A model generated the notes under the pieces. It did not search any database and had not been told where the DNA came from. It worked only from the letters and a program-made list of their open reading frames with translations. The translations under genes were made by a program, and so were the position numbers. From NCBI GenBank assembly GCA_035222895.1, contig JAVYIG010009924.1, forward strand, positions 1-64,000: 64,000 bases of DNA, in the 5' to 3' direction. Below, piece by piece: positions 1-13,200 of the stretch. Each line of letters starts with the position of its first letter. The first letter of the stretch is position 1. The DNA is from Strongylocentrotus droebachiensis (Eukaryota > Echinodermata > Echinoidea > Camarodonta > Strongylocentrotidae).

Positions 1-640
1 GGTATAAAATTATGCTCATCTGACAATAATTTGATGCATAAAACCCCTGAGCTTCTAGGGGCTCCGCCCCTGGACCGAACATCGATATGTGTCCTGCCAG
101 TGTCACAAATAAGGTATCAAAATATGCTCATCTGATCGTAATTTATTGCCCAAAACTCCTGAGCTTCCGGGGGCTCCGCCCCCTGGAACCTACGCCAATT
201 CGTGACCTGCCAGTGTCACAAATGAGGTGTAAGATATGCTCATCTGATGATAAATTAATGTATAAAACCCTGAGCTTCTGGGGGCTCCGCCCTCTGGAAC
301 CAACACCAATTTGTTTCCTGCCAGTGTCACAAATAAGGTATAAAAAATATGCTCATCTGACCGTAATTTATTGCCCAAAACCCCTGAGCTTCCGGGGGCT
401 CTGCCCCTTGGACCCCACGCCAATTCGTGACCTGACAGTGTCACAAATAAGGTATAAAATTATGCTCATCTGACGATAATTTGATGTATAAAACCCCTGA
501 GCTTCTAGGTGTCCCGCTTCCTGGACCCAACACCGATTTGCGTCCTGCCAGGGTCATAAATAGGGTATCAAAATATGCTCATCTGACAGTAATTAAGTGC
601 CTATACCCACTGAGCTTCTGGGGGCTCCACCCCATGACCT
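1..640 (+). repeat. ~112-bp satellite array (copy A)
   Basis: About six units of roughly 112 bp. Each contains ATGCTCATCTGAC, a TGAGCTTCCGGGGGCTCCGC core, and CCTGCCAGTGTCACAAATA. The core GGGGGC-TCC-GCCCCC can fold as a perfect 6-bp stem with a 3-nt loop. The array is the interior of a hAT-like element whose right end is at 1,149. Open frames here are by-products of the repeat. Confidence 0.9.
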
Positions 641-1149
641 CCCGCCGAGAAACGTTCAGCGGGGCCTGCATGTAAGAGTGGGGGTGATGGGGATTTTTTT
701 TTTATTTGTTTGTTTTGTTTGATTGATTTTATTTCTGCGTTCAAAAATATACAAATTCAAAGTCAAAGTACAAAATTTCGAACAATAACAAATACAATGA
801 ATACAATGTTTACAAAAGTAATTAAATGAAAAATCATGTACAATTATATCATTCGATAAACATGTAAGAAGCATACAATAACATAAGAAATATGAAATAT
901 TTTCAATAAATTAGAGAGGTAATTTGGAACGCAGGAGACCACCATCGTGAGCGGTTAGGCTGGAAATGGATGGCGGCCTCGTAAAAAGAATTGGCGACAT
1001 AACTCTCTTCTACTTATCTATCTATCTATCTTATAACTTATCTACCCCCCTACCCCCTACCCCAAACGTTTTTGCCACTGCCGGTGTCACCATAACGTAC
1101 CAATATTAGGCTCGCATAATTTCAAAAAAAAAACCTGGATCCGCGCCTG
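1..1149 (+). mobile_element. hAT-like satellite-bearing element, right part (copy A)
   Basis: The satellite array is followed by a GTAAGAGTGGGGGTGATGGG segment and a sub-terminal GGTGTCACCATAACGTAC block, then a terminal CCTGGATCCGCGCCTG at 1,134-1,149. The reverse complement of that end opens the elements at 42,804 and 54,279. The left end is outside the window. Relative to copy B there is an extra ~345 bp at 697-1,041, which resembles a reversed LINE 3' end plus a TATC microsatellite. Confidence 0.7.
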
Positions 1150-1267
1150 GTCTAAAATATTACCCCAACCTATCTAGTGCACGCATCTGAGCTAGCCAAG
1201 CGAAGCTATTTTTGCGATTGTTTCCCCGAAGCGAGAGCACAGCGAAAGACTGAGCCTGAACTTGAAA
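1150..1267 (+). promoter_or_regulatory. Candidate promoter/5' UTR of the copy A death-domain transporter
   Basis: About 118 bp lie between the hAT-like terminus and the ATG. The sequence is conserved in copy B (26,225-26,342) and is locally less AT-rich than the flanks. I see no TATA box and cannot place the transcription start. The promoter therefore either sits in this short interval or extends into the transposon. Confidence 0.35.
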
Positions 1268-1282
1268 ATGGCTGAGGAGACG
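1268..1282 (+). CDS. Start exon (MAEET) of the copy A fusion gene
   Basis: The ATG sits in a strong context (A at -3, G at +4). It is followed by four codons and a consensus GTGAGT donor at 1283. It ends in phase 0, exactly what the exon at 5894 needs. Copy B has the identical exon at 26,343-26,357. The assignment is inference from splice grammar; the alternative start is the ATG at 5912 inside exon 2. Confidence 0.6.
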
Positions 1283-4200
1283 GTGAGTAAATCAATCGCA
1301 AGTGTGTTTTGTTTGTGTGAGTCGCGGTCGGTTGTAAATAGCAAAATGTAATGCTTGTTTTGGTTTTTGTCATATTTGCAATGCATGTTTTATATCACCC
1401 AAGCTATACATTTTACTATATTATTATGCCGGTTGCCCGGCAAAACGTCGCGTAGCGCTACACTCCCTTTGCCGGGAAGTTAAATTGCGCTTGCGGGTTT
1501 TTTTTTGTTTCCAGCAAACAGTAGTGTAGCAAAAGAAAGACATATTTGCAAATTAATTTGAGAGCATAATAAATCAGGTAAATATATTTCTCTAAGAATA
1601 GTTTTGGCTACATGGAACATAGCAAAATTGTCGTTTTTAGCACTTGAAGTAGTTGTTAAAACTTCAAAAGCTTTTTTTTCGGTCCCCCCCCCCCCTTTTT
1701 TTTTAACAGCGCCAACGCTACGCGACCGTTTATTGGGCAACCGACGTATATATTTGATATGTAATTCTCATAGTATACTAGTAAATTTGTCAGTGACAAT
1801 GAAAATTGTAATATCATAAAATATGCTGATGATATGGTAATCACTGGGCATCTTACTGATGAGAATGTAAATGACTATGTCACAACGGTGAAGGTTTTCA
1901 TTGAGTGGTGCGATGCGCACTACCTCCACTTAAACGTATCTAAAACAAAGGAAATGGTGTTTGACTTTCGGAAAAAATCAAATAAACACGATCCGTTATT
2001 TCTTCATAATAAGGAGGTTGAACAGGTGACGGAGTACAAGTACCTGGGAAGCATAGTTACCAACACTTTAGACTGGACTAAAAACACACAAACATTGTGT
2101 AAGAAGGGAAACCAAAGACTCTACTTTCTGATGAAAAATGTTCACGTTGACAGCAGGGGCGGATCCACGTAGCGATTTTTCCGGCCCGCCCCCCCCCCCC
2201 AGCCCCCCAAAATGATTAAAACAAATAGGATAATAACGTAAAGTTAACCTTTTTTAAAACACAAAACAAAAGCGCCCCCCCCCAAAAAAAAAAAAATAAA
2301 TAAATAAATAAATAAATAAAAATAAATAAAAAATTGATTCACCGACCGGCTGAGTCGGCGCTAAATTTTTCCTCCAAAACTCGATCAAAAAAGGAAAAGA
2401 AGAAAGGTGCTCTCCCCCCCCCCCCCCCGACTTATTCGCCGGCCGGCTGAGTCGACGCTAAATTTTGTATTAAAATTTGGCTCCCCCCCCCCCCTTCCCC
2501 CTTGTCGCCGGCTGGATCCTCTGCAGGCGTCTGCAGACAGGTCAACAACAGCAAAAATTAAAAAAAAAAAAAATTCTCACGAAGAAGGCCAAAAAACAAA
2601 AAAAGTGGTCTTACCCCCCCCCCCCCCCCCCCCCCCCCCCCCGCTTATTTACCGGCTGGCTGAGTCGGGGTAAAATATTTCCTGAAAAATTGGACATAAA
2701 AAGTGCCTCCTACCCCCCCCCCCCCCCCCCCCCGCTCATTCACCGGTGGTTGAGTCGCAACTAATATTTTCTCACGGATTGCCCCCCCCCCCCCCCCCCC
2801 CCTCTTCCCGCCGGCTGGATCCGCCACTGGTTGACAGAACAATTCTGGTTTTGTTCTATCAGTCATTAATACAAAGCATTCTAACATACAACGTGATTTG
2901 TTTTTTACGGAAATGGGGCCCAGACAAACCGGATTCGCTCAGGTGTGGCGAGCGGCACAGAGAGTGATAGGGCATTGTTTGACTGATATAAACGTTAATT
3001 GTTCGAACAGAGACTCATGTCCAAAACAAACAAAATCATGAAAGATCAAAGTCACCCTCTCAACACCCAGTATTCTTTCAACCGTTCTGCATGAATTCGA
3101 CTAAACGTCCCACGCACAAACCGAGCACGCTTCCGCCAATCCTTCATGGTCAACCAATTCGTTAAGAGATAATAATAATAATAATAATAATACGTGTCAA
3201 CGTACTTAACTGCCCGGGTTGACGACAATTAGAAATATTTTAGATTGCACTCGACGATATACATGCATGCAGGAAGTAACACTATGAACATCACGGACAA
3301 AGAAAGAGGACAAAATATACAGTTCCTCATTCTACCCTCAACAAAAGAACATCCCTTCACTGCTATTATGTAAAAATGTGTAGAACAGGTGAATATGCAT
3401 GAGACACCTGTTCTACACATTTTTACATAATAGCAGGGAAGGGATGTTCCTTTGTCTACCTGAGGAACTGTATATTTTATGCGCACGCGGCATACTAGTA
3501 CCTTGAGCATGCAAGGCGCTATATAAATATCAGTATGTATGTATGTATGTACTGGATTTAGGAAAATCAAGGTTGACGCATTCTCAATCGCCGACTGAGA
3601 CGACGTAACGCATGCGCAGTGCCTTAAAATGACGTCACGCGTTGCAGTCAAAGCTGTTGACATGCAAATCTAAAAGTCCCTATTGTAATCATCTGGGTGG
3701 AACGCCTCAAGCCTGGGGGTGTTTCATACCCCCAGGCACTATCTTTGTTACCAGATGTTGCAAAACGACAACGTACTTTTATTCCATAGAAAATTTCTCA
3801 GGTCAGCGTTATGTGTAAATAAATGTACACCAGATTGTATGATAAACTGGGAGGGCATGGCTAGCTAACAGTATCAAACATCGAATGGTTAGTTTCTAGT
3901 AAAGAATAGTAAAAGGTTCTCCCTCTAAATATTCAGTCAAATTTTATTTTTTGCAAAGGTTAATTAGTCAGAATGTAGATATGTCTACTTCTTTCAAGTG
4001 GTTATCTTGTATTGAAAAAAATATTGAACCATGCTGGTCTTGGTATTGTTTGGCTAAAGCAAGGGGAAGGATTTAGCAATAGTTGGATACTGAGCACTCT
4101 GAAGTTGAGATTAAACGATATTTCAAAACAAGATGTGATGGCAACAATTTGGACAAACAGTGTGTGCCTGAATTATAGGATCTTTAAAAAGGATTGTCTC

Positions 4201-7200
4201 TTTGAAAGGTATTTAATTTTGCTGAGTAAAAAAGATAGAATAACACTGAGCCGTTTTAGATGTAGGTCACACCGTTTACCAATTAATAATAACAGATTCA
4301 AAGAAGCTTTTAATGAAATTAGTAATGAATGCCCATGTTGTGATATGCATGAGTCTGGTGATGAATTCCATTTTGTTTTTGTATGCCCTTTTTTCAGAAA
4401 GGAAAGAGAGTTATATTTAGGTCGCAAAGTAATAGTTAAACGCCCTTGCACATTACACATGTTGAATTAATTTTTATATTCCGGTATAGGACAGCTGAAG
4501 AAATTAGTACTCTTCTTAAGGGTAATAATGTCATATTTTGCTGGTCTATATACATGTAAATCTGAACAATCCAATCATAATTATGTCACCCATAAAAAGG
4601 AATGTTACAACCCGAAGTGGTAGGTTAATTAAGCAACCAACAATTCTTGATCTGTAGTACAGTCTCTCTTTAGGTCAAGTATAGTTTTGATGGTTTGTTT
4701 GTTCTTTTGTTCTTTTTTTTGTTAGTATAATTTTTTTTTTTTTTTGTCTTATTACATTATAGTCCATTATGTTTTTGTTTGTCCAATGGACGATTATGCC
4801 GTATTTTGTTAGTCTGCATAAGTCTTAACAATCCAATCACAAATCACTTACATGTACAAAAATGAAACTTATAATTTCTTATATAGTTAAGACAATAATG
4901 TATTTTTTAAAATTATTTTTGTTTTTATCTTTCTTTTTCTTCATGTTTGTATTTAGATTGTTCATGTGGTATTCTCCACTTTTCATGTATGCTTGCCATA
5001 TTGTATAATATTGTGTTTATGTTTAGCATAGGCTAGGTTTAGATCATTCCTATTTATCGTTCTACTTTTATATTGTTGTTTTGTTGTATTCTGTATTCTT
5101 TGTATTATTAAGCTATGTTTGTATTCTTTATTATGTATCATTATCATGACATGTACATTGTGTTGTACTCTCACACCCCAGAAGGGGGTCGAATGAGTCA
5201 ATAAATTCTATTCTATTCTATTCTATTCTATTCTATTCTATTTGGGTCAAGTCCACTCTTTACTAGTCAATCCTAGGACTAAAATTAACGTCCTCGTGTT
5301 AATTGTGTGGTTTTCATTACATCGAAAGAATAGTAGTTCACATTTATGGAAATATATGCCCACATATAATTTCTCTTGAAAATCTTAGCTTTACCTGTGA
5401 GTAGATTTGCATCACCAATATACAACATGCTTTCATGCACTGAACAAAACCAACGAAATCGTATCTCGCTGTCAGTAACTCATCGATAGAAAAGTCATCA
5501 GTGAATTTGAAACACATTTTCAACTGGCCTGTTTAATTATTATGGAAAAAATGGATTTCATCAAGATTGGGTAAATCACTTTACAAATGCATTCTTATTT
5601 GATGCATGCTATAATTGTATGACAGGTTACAAATCACAATTAAAGCCATTGGGCTTACAATGAGACATAAATATCGTCAAAATATTGCAAATCATTTTAA
5701 AGCAATCTTTCAATTCAAACCATCTTAAACTCGTGTACGAAATTTTATGAATATGAACGCAAAATCAATTTGAAATCCTCCTGCAAATAATATAAATTTC
5801 AATTACTTTTAATACATATTCAGTATGAAATCTTCTTGTGAATACATATTTATGTTTAGATTGAAACATAACCATTTGTTTAATTCTTATCAGATACCAT
5901 CACGTTCAAGTATGGATCATGACGCAGAGCTCAAACGTTTGGCCACCGAGTTCGATCGAGATGACGTTTGGTGTCTTGTTGAGGCACTAGGTCTTGATGA
6001 GGAGACGATTCGCAATCTCCAAGGGACACCGGGTTCCTCCAGCATCACTGTCGAAACGCTGATGCGGACGTGGATGGAGCAACATTCCGAAAGAAAAGAT
6101 GGTCTGGAGACATTGGATATTCTTGAAGATAAACTGACGAAGTTTAGAATAAAGTCAACTGAAGCGGACAAAGGTAAAATTTGATAATGATGATGGTAAT
6201 GTTAATGATGGTGGTGATAACAATGATGGTGATGATGATGATAAATAAATTAAAGAAAGAAAGAGAAAAAATTAACGACTAATTAAATCAAATTAAATTA
6301 AATTCGTTTATTTTTCCTCGTTTAATCGTTCATGTTTACAATGATGGTACATGGTCACATATTTATATACATATAGATCAATTTGCGCATTACAATACAT
6401 TACGAAAATAAACATGAAATTGAAAGGGAAGGAGGGCCGACTAAAAAGCAGAGCTTGTAGGGTGTAAGCCCCCCTGTAAAAATAATTATCATGAATTATT
6501 TTTTATGAGAAAAAAACAACTACAATAACAATAACTGATTCAGTAATACAAAACGCAAAACTTTGATAAATACATACATGTTTATAAGAAGAAACAATCA
6601 AAGTTGCATAAAGTCACACTACAAATTATATTTGATTGGGGAATGCAATAGCCTAGTAACTATTCAGAAGAAAGCTTTTAAGTCTCCTTTTGAAAATTTG
6701 TATCGAATTGCACTGTATAATATCATTTGAAAGAGAATTCCACAGTTTTGGACCTGTAAAAACAAATGTCTGTTGTGCAAAAGATGTTCTATTTAATGGT
6801 AGATGAAAAGAGCTCGCCTGGCGACCGAAGTAACTATGAATCGAATCATTTCTTACGAACATATCATGAGAAGGCAAAGCTAATTGTTTAGTGTTGAGCT
6901 TGTACATTAACTGTCCAAGCTGAAAAATATACAAGTCTTTAATTTTCAAAATGTTATTATTCAGAAAAAGATTGAATAATTTAAGATTATTGACAATGAT
7001 CTCAAGGTGATGATAGCATTGTTGAATATGATGACATTATTAAATATGGCGACAATGACAGTGATAATGATGATATTCTTATATGTTTTTGTTACTTAGG
7101 CTGCCTATGAATGTACAGGGTAGCACTAATTTTGTTGTGCCCTCGAATATTAAAAAAAAAAATCGTACCCCCCATCCCTTGAGCGCCATGGGGGGGGGGG

Positions 7201-10200
7201 GGGAGGGGGGTGGGCATCTCCAAAAAAAGGTAAGATTCACGTGTTTTTACACGTTTTCCCCAAGGATCCGCCACTGTGTTTGATTACAATGCCCATTCAG
7301 GGCAATCGTTCCACATGTGTGGTTTAGCTCAATAATATCTGATTCAGACTCCTACAAAATATGCTAGATGCATGAGAAGAAAGGACAAACATTTAAGCAC
7401 ACACCTGCATCCATTTTTGCTTCATGACTATATTGGCCCGAATTCACAAAGGAGGTTTGTCGACAAACCGAGGTTTATGTACGTCATATGACGCGTTTTG
7501 GCACGTTTTTTTTTTACAAACCTGGTTTGTATAAACGCGTCGAAACGCGTCATATGACGCACGAAAACCAAGGTTTGTCGACAAACCTCCTTTGTGAATT
7601 CGGGCCATAGTGTTTGATGCCAGGAATTCTAAACAGGTTGAATAAGCTTCAAAGTCTTTAAATTGGCAACACTTTGAGATATTCCAAATCATTGTTTTCC
7701 CATCAAAATTTGCCATTTTGCCATTTTGATGACAACATTCTTGCCCATGTATATTTCCTTCAAATGCATTACATTTAATTTAAGAATGTAGCAATAAAAG
7801 AAAAATATTGTTGTTGCTAACTTGAGAAGATATGTAATCAATTTAGCCCTTAAAATAAATGTTGTTCTGCCTAGAGGGTTAAAATACTGCCATCAAATGT
7901 ATGTGTCAATACCTCAATCTCTCTTTTATACTGTTTAATTATAAATATTTTGAATATCATAAATATAGAAAATCCCACTCATAATTTTAATTGTGTGTAG
8001 AATTCAGTAATCGAAATTAAATGGATTGATTATAAAATCAATGAATTGATTTAAAGTGAACTGGTAACTTTGTCCATGATTTCTGAAACAATGAACTGAA
8101 TGGTCGTACTTGTGTCAGTTTTCTGTTACAGTATTGTAATGAACTCCTGCAAACATAAATCTTTGATATTCAAATGTATAGCTCAGAACAGCTATTTATT
8201 AGGTATACCTACCTCATTTTTAGAAATCGGTAATGCATAATAGAGTTTTGGATTTCAGTTCCATGAACTCTCATATCGTATCTTTGTATTGCAGAATTTG
8301 TTTATTTCTTTTAAATTTTTGTATTTACTGGGGTTGATGCCTTTATTAGAACATGAATATAACTTACATTTCCACAATTAGTTTTTCTGTCAAAACACAA
8401 TGTTACTAGTTCACATTTAATGTTTTGTTATATTTATTTTTTTACTTCTCTAGTCATTCTCATCATAATTGTATTTGGTACTTCAAACTATCCTATAATC
8501 ATACAATATAATGTTGCTGTTGTGAATTTATCTGTATGAGAAATGAAATTGTTTAGTCAAAATGATATTTCCATGTTTATCATGCATTGTTCAGCTGATG
8601 ATTGTTTAGTCAAAGATTACGTGTTTGCCTAGGCGAAGATAACCGTTTAGCATTGGGAAACTTTGTAGCGTTTGAGACTGTGTACTAAATTTTATTGAAA
8701 TATCTTACAAAGAGATTGTGTAAACTGACTTGCTTCTGATACTCTATTCACAAAACATTTATGAAAAACAGTGATGAACAAAAAAGTAACGCTGATGATT
8801 ATATTAGTCATATTTCCCATTGAAAAACTCCACCATCTTTTTCAAGAACTGCCTTTTTTTGTTTACGATCAACATAATTATAAACCTTTCAGCTAGAACA
8901 TGATAACTATGGCGTGCAAGAAAGAGACTATACCGCACAGTACTGTATTAAATACCTCTTTTGTCTCCAGGTAAACAATCTATGCAGATAATGAGAATGA
9001 TGATGCAAAAGATAAAGAAATTTTAGCATATTTACAAATACTGTACATGTATAATGTTTGAAATAACCTTCGTATTCCGTGGTCTTTTCCACAAAACCCT
9101 AAATGTACATTTCAAAATGCAATACAGTATTGATGATAACTGATGATGATAATAATGTTTGGTATGAATTATTTGATATTTTAAGTTTATGTTTACCTCA
9201 TTTTTGTTTGTTGTAAAGAACTTATTGGCATGCACCCAGTAGATTTTCATCATGTGTTTGATCTTGTTATTGAAAACAAGATCAAACACATCAAATAAGA
9301 ATACAACGTCGTTATTAAAGCGTGAGACCGTTCTCGTCTATCTCTCCCCGCCAAATAATCCTCGTTCAATGACCTCGTTTAATGACCTCAATATTTTTTA
9401 AGTGACTATTGGCTCATTTCTTTGGTAACAAATTAATTTGCTTGCTGTATTTGCTATTTTTGATATTTTTGCTTGTTTCACGTTGTATAATCATCCCACG
9501 TTAAGGCTTCTTGCCCACCTATTATTACTGTTACGCGTCCTCTTCCATTACAACTACTTCAACCAAATGTTAGTTTTATTTATGGGAACCTATAATCTAC
9601 AAGCTAAGCTTTTTAATAGGTTCCTCACATTTCACTCTGTATAACCTTCTATTCATTAAAATTAATTTCGACGTCTTTTCAAAGAATTAATTATATAATG
9701 TGACACTTTTAGTATATTTCATATTATGTTCCATTTTTGCCAATTATGTAAATTCTTTTTATTTGTGAAATGTGAAATAAACTTGAAACTTGAAACTTGA
9801 AACTTGAATCCATTATTGCATTAAATGCTTTTGTTGCCCCCCCCCCCCCCCGAAATGGGAAAATCGCGTCGACCAATATTTTGCTCATTGAGGAGGAGGG
9901 GGGGGGGGTTAAGGAGCATTCAGTTTTTTTTCTACTCGATCAGCACCCCCCCCCCCCCCCCCCCTCTCCTTGAGCAAAAAGAAAGAAAAAATGAGGGGGG
10001 TTAACCCCCCCCCCTGCGCATACATATTAATTGTACATACTCCGAGGGAAAGGAATGGCAATGAAAAAATAGAGAGAGAGAGAGAGGGGGGGGTACCCTA
10101 TGGCCCGGGTTCAAATTCAGTTCTCTTTAAATACTGAGACCTGTTCACGGTTAGCACCTTACTGCAATGACCCCGAATATCCACAGATCTTCAAAACATG

Positions 10201-13200
10201 AAGAGGTCCCACTTCGTACACTTTGAAATAATCACTCCTACAGCGATGGAGGTGCTGTATAAATAGCATTTGTTCCCCATTTTCAAAGAATACTTCCACC
10301 TGTGTACCATGGAGTGCACTGAATGTGCATGAATGAATAATGTTACATAACTTTCATGAGCACGTATCCAGTATTTCGTCTCCGTGTATTTCAAAATTTG
10401 TTCTGCAATGACCTTTATCTGCTCATGCTCAGACTGCAACCGTAGACCCAGTACTAATGATCATAATTGTATCTACCATGTGTACGCCATGTGTACGCCA
10501 CACCGATTAGCACCTCATTTGTGTTTATTGTTGTAGAACTTATTGGCATGCACCCAGTAGATTTTCATCATGTGTTTGATCTTGTTATTGAAAACAAGAT
10601 CAAACACATCATCATAATAATCAGAGTGAAACCAACAATTTCTTAACAACAATTGAAATTTCTTCCAGGAAGCCTAACAATAAAAGCTGTTTTTTATTCA
10701 AAGAGCATCGTAGAGACGATGAACAAATAAGAATAATAATACAACGTCGTTAATGCCTCAGTCACGCCTTTGCGTATGATGTTGCGTATTGCTGCGCTGT
10801 GCGGGGTATATTAATACGCAGCCGTTCCCAGCAATACGCGGCAAATTTGAAGGTAGCAGTCACACTATTGCGTATCTAGCTCGTAGGTAGCTCGTATGCC
10901 GCTCGTACTAAGACTGCCTACGGTTGCCTATGACCACGCTATAGCTCGCTGTTGCTCATAGCAGTACGATTCAATACGCAGTTTGCTCGCCACATTGCGT
11001 ATGTAACTGGTTCTTTGCTCGTGTGCTGCTCGCTAGCCGCTCGCACCAGCACGTCTCGTTGCGTCTCACTGCGTGTTCGCTCGCTTTAGCTCGTCTGTTG
11101 TTCGTACTGCTGCGGGCCAGCTCGCTCAACAGCGTACCAGCTCGCTTGGGCTGCGACGGTGTATATAAAAGTCATTTTGCGGGCTTCTGACGAGTCTATA
11201 TCTACAAAAAAAAATCAATCTAATGAAAAAAATGGCCCTGCTTTTGGTTCAGCTGGAAGAAGCAGAGGCGAATGATGTTTATTTATAAACGTTATGCAAG
11301 GCAGCGACGATGGTCGGTGCTAGGCAACTATTCGCAGTGAGAGATCGAGAGCTAAAGCGAACGGCGTACGAGCTAGACTCGCAGCGTAGCGAGCGGCAAT
11401 TGCAACAGTTCTTGCTGCTGCGAGTGGTAGGCGAGCAACAGCGCAACAATACGCGAACGACAACGAGCTCTGGCGAGGTAAATCGTGCAGGGAACGCAGC
11501 TATAGGCAGTGACACGCGCTCCAAAAAAAAGAGGTGCGTATGGTTGCGTATACTTGCGCTAAGCCACTCGCTGTTGCTCGCATTCACTGGTTGCCACTCG
11601 TATCCACTCGTAGGTGATTTGACCTTGCGTTTGCTTGCGATAGTTTAGAAAATTTTAAAACTAGCGAGCGGCAAACGCAGGCCTTTGCGCTAGTCTGCGT
11701 ATTGAGTACGCAGGGAGCACGTTTTATTGCGCTTTATTGGGTATGACTGCCTATGTCTGCGTTCGGGCAATGCGCAGCAATACGCAAGCCCAATACGCAA
11801 AGGTGTGACTGAGGCATAAGCGTGAGACCGTTCACTTCTATCTCTCCCCGCCAAATAATCCGAACAAAAGAATCAACCAAGGGGAATGAACTGTTAAACG
11901 AATTTGTCATGAGTTCTTGAAAAATGAATTAATACTGTTTGTCATAGTAGTATTGAAGAGCAGCAAAGGTGAACGATTGTCGCTACAATTCAGAAATCGT
12001 TGCTTCATGGATTGCTTTTCCCTCAAAATTACCATGAGATATCAAGCTACATAGAACTACATGTATGATCGACACAAATGATATTGCCTTGAAAACAGTC
12101 AGAAAATATTAGAACTTGAATGAATAAAACATAATGCAAATGAATAAGACTAGAATGAATAGGACACAAGTTCATTTTTACCATTTAAATCATCCAGTAC
12201 CAAATACCTAAGCAAAATTCGAGCCAGATGCATATAATGGTAAGCTTAAAGACAATGATTCATGACAAATTGTCAATTGTCATGAGTTTATCCTCTAGAC
12301 GTATTGCAAAAGATAATCAGGATAATAAGGATCAGAATAATACCTCTACTACTAGGCCTATACTTCTACATGTACTATACTACACTACTGCTGCCATCGT
12401 TGATTATCATGAAATTGCTTCAGACAATAAATATCCCATATGTTTTATATCTGCTCTGTGGGACACTGTCCGCTGTTTGGGTGGTATGTGCATGATGCAT
12501 GTATAGTATACCACAGATATACGCAATATGGACACCATATTTGAACACAGCGTTACTACAAACCAGGGTATGTGTAAAACACCTCCCTGTACAAACTGTG
12601 AGCACTCCTTGTACATACACTATGGTCACAGGAAACCACAGTGTGTACACTCCACAGTGAGTTGACATAGTGTGAACGCACTTTCGCAATCGAACTACTG
12701 GGGGCGTTTCATGAAACAATTAGTCGGTGGTTTTCACCGACTAATACCATGTTCACCGACAATTTAGTCAGCGCTGACTAAATTTGACCAATCACAGGCC
12801 TGGTAAATAGTCGGTGACAAAAGAATTGTCGGTGAACATGATATTAGTCGGGGAAAACCACCGACTAATTGTTTCATGAAACGCCCCCAGGACATCAACA
12901 TTATATTCCCTAACGTGGTCGGCGCCCTACATGAAACGTTTGATTGGAAAATTGTAGATCCACGGTATTACCTTCATTTCATTCTTTTGTATTCCTTCAG
13001 ATGCTGATGTAACCTCCGATGACGCAAAGGGTGGAGAAAAAAGACGGAAGAAAGGATTCAAGCGATGGGGTATCTTAGTCGGTCTCTTCTTTGTTGCTTT
13101 CATCGAGGTTGGATCAATAAGAACATTGTCACTCATCCTGGATGACCTCACTCGTCAGTTTGGTGTCAGCACGTCATATATATCTGGTATATACGGCGTC

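Noticed and set aside
1-640. Regular ~112-bp repeats as a possible CRISPR array
   Set aside because: Units are contiguous and diverge along their whole length, with no constant repeat plus unique spacer pattern. The context is eukaryotic.
2407-2764. Proline-rich open frames
   Set aside because: Produced by poly-C tracts inside a non-autonomous transposon.
8972-9028. Possible alternative terminal exon after TTTTGTCTCCAG in intron 2
   Set aside because: The acceptor is good and in phase with the death-domain exon, but it adds only a short low-complexity tail before a stop. Conservation in copy B is no higher than that of the surrounding intron.
12228-12506. Short open frames in the copy A-specific block
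   Set aside because: No domain pattern, no splice signals matching the gene phases, and the whole block is absent from copy B, whose gene is intact.
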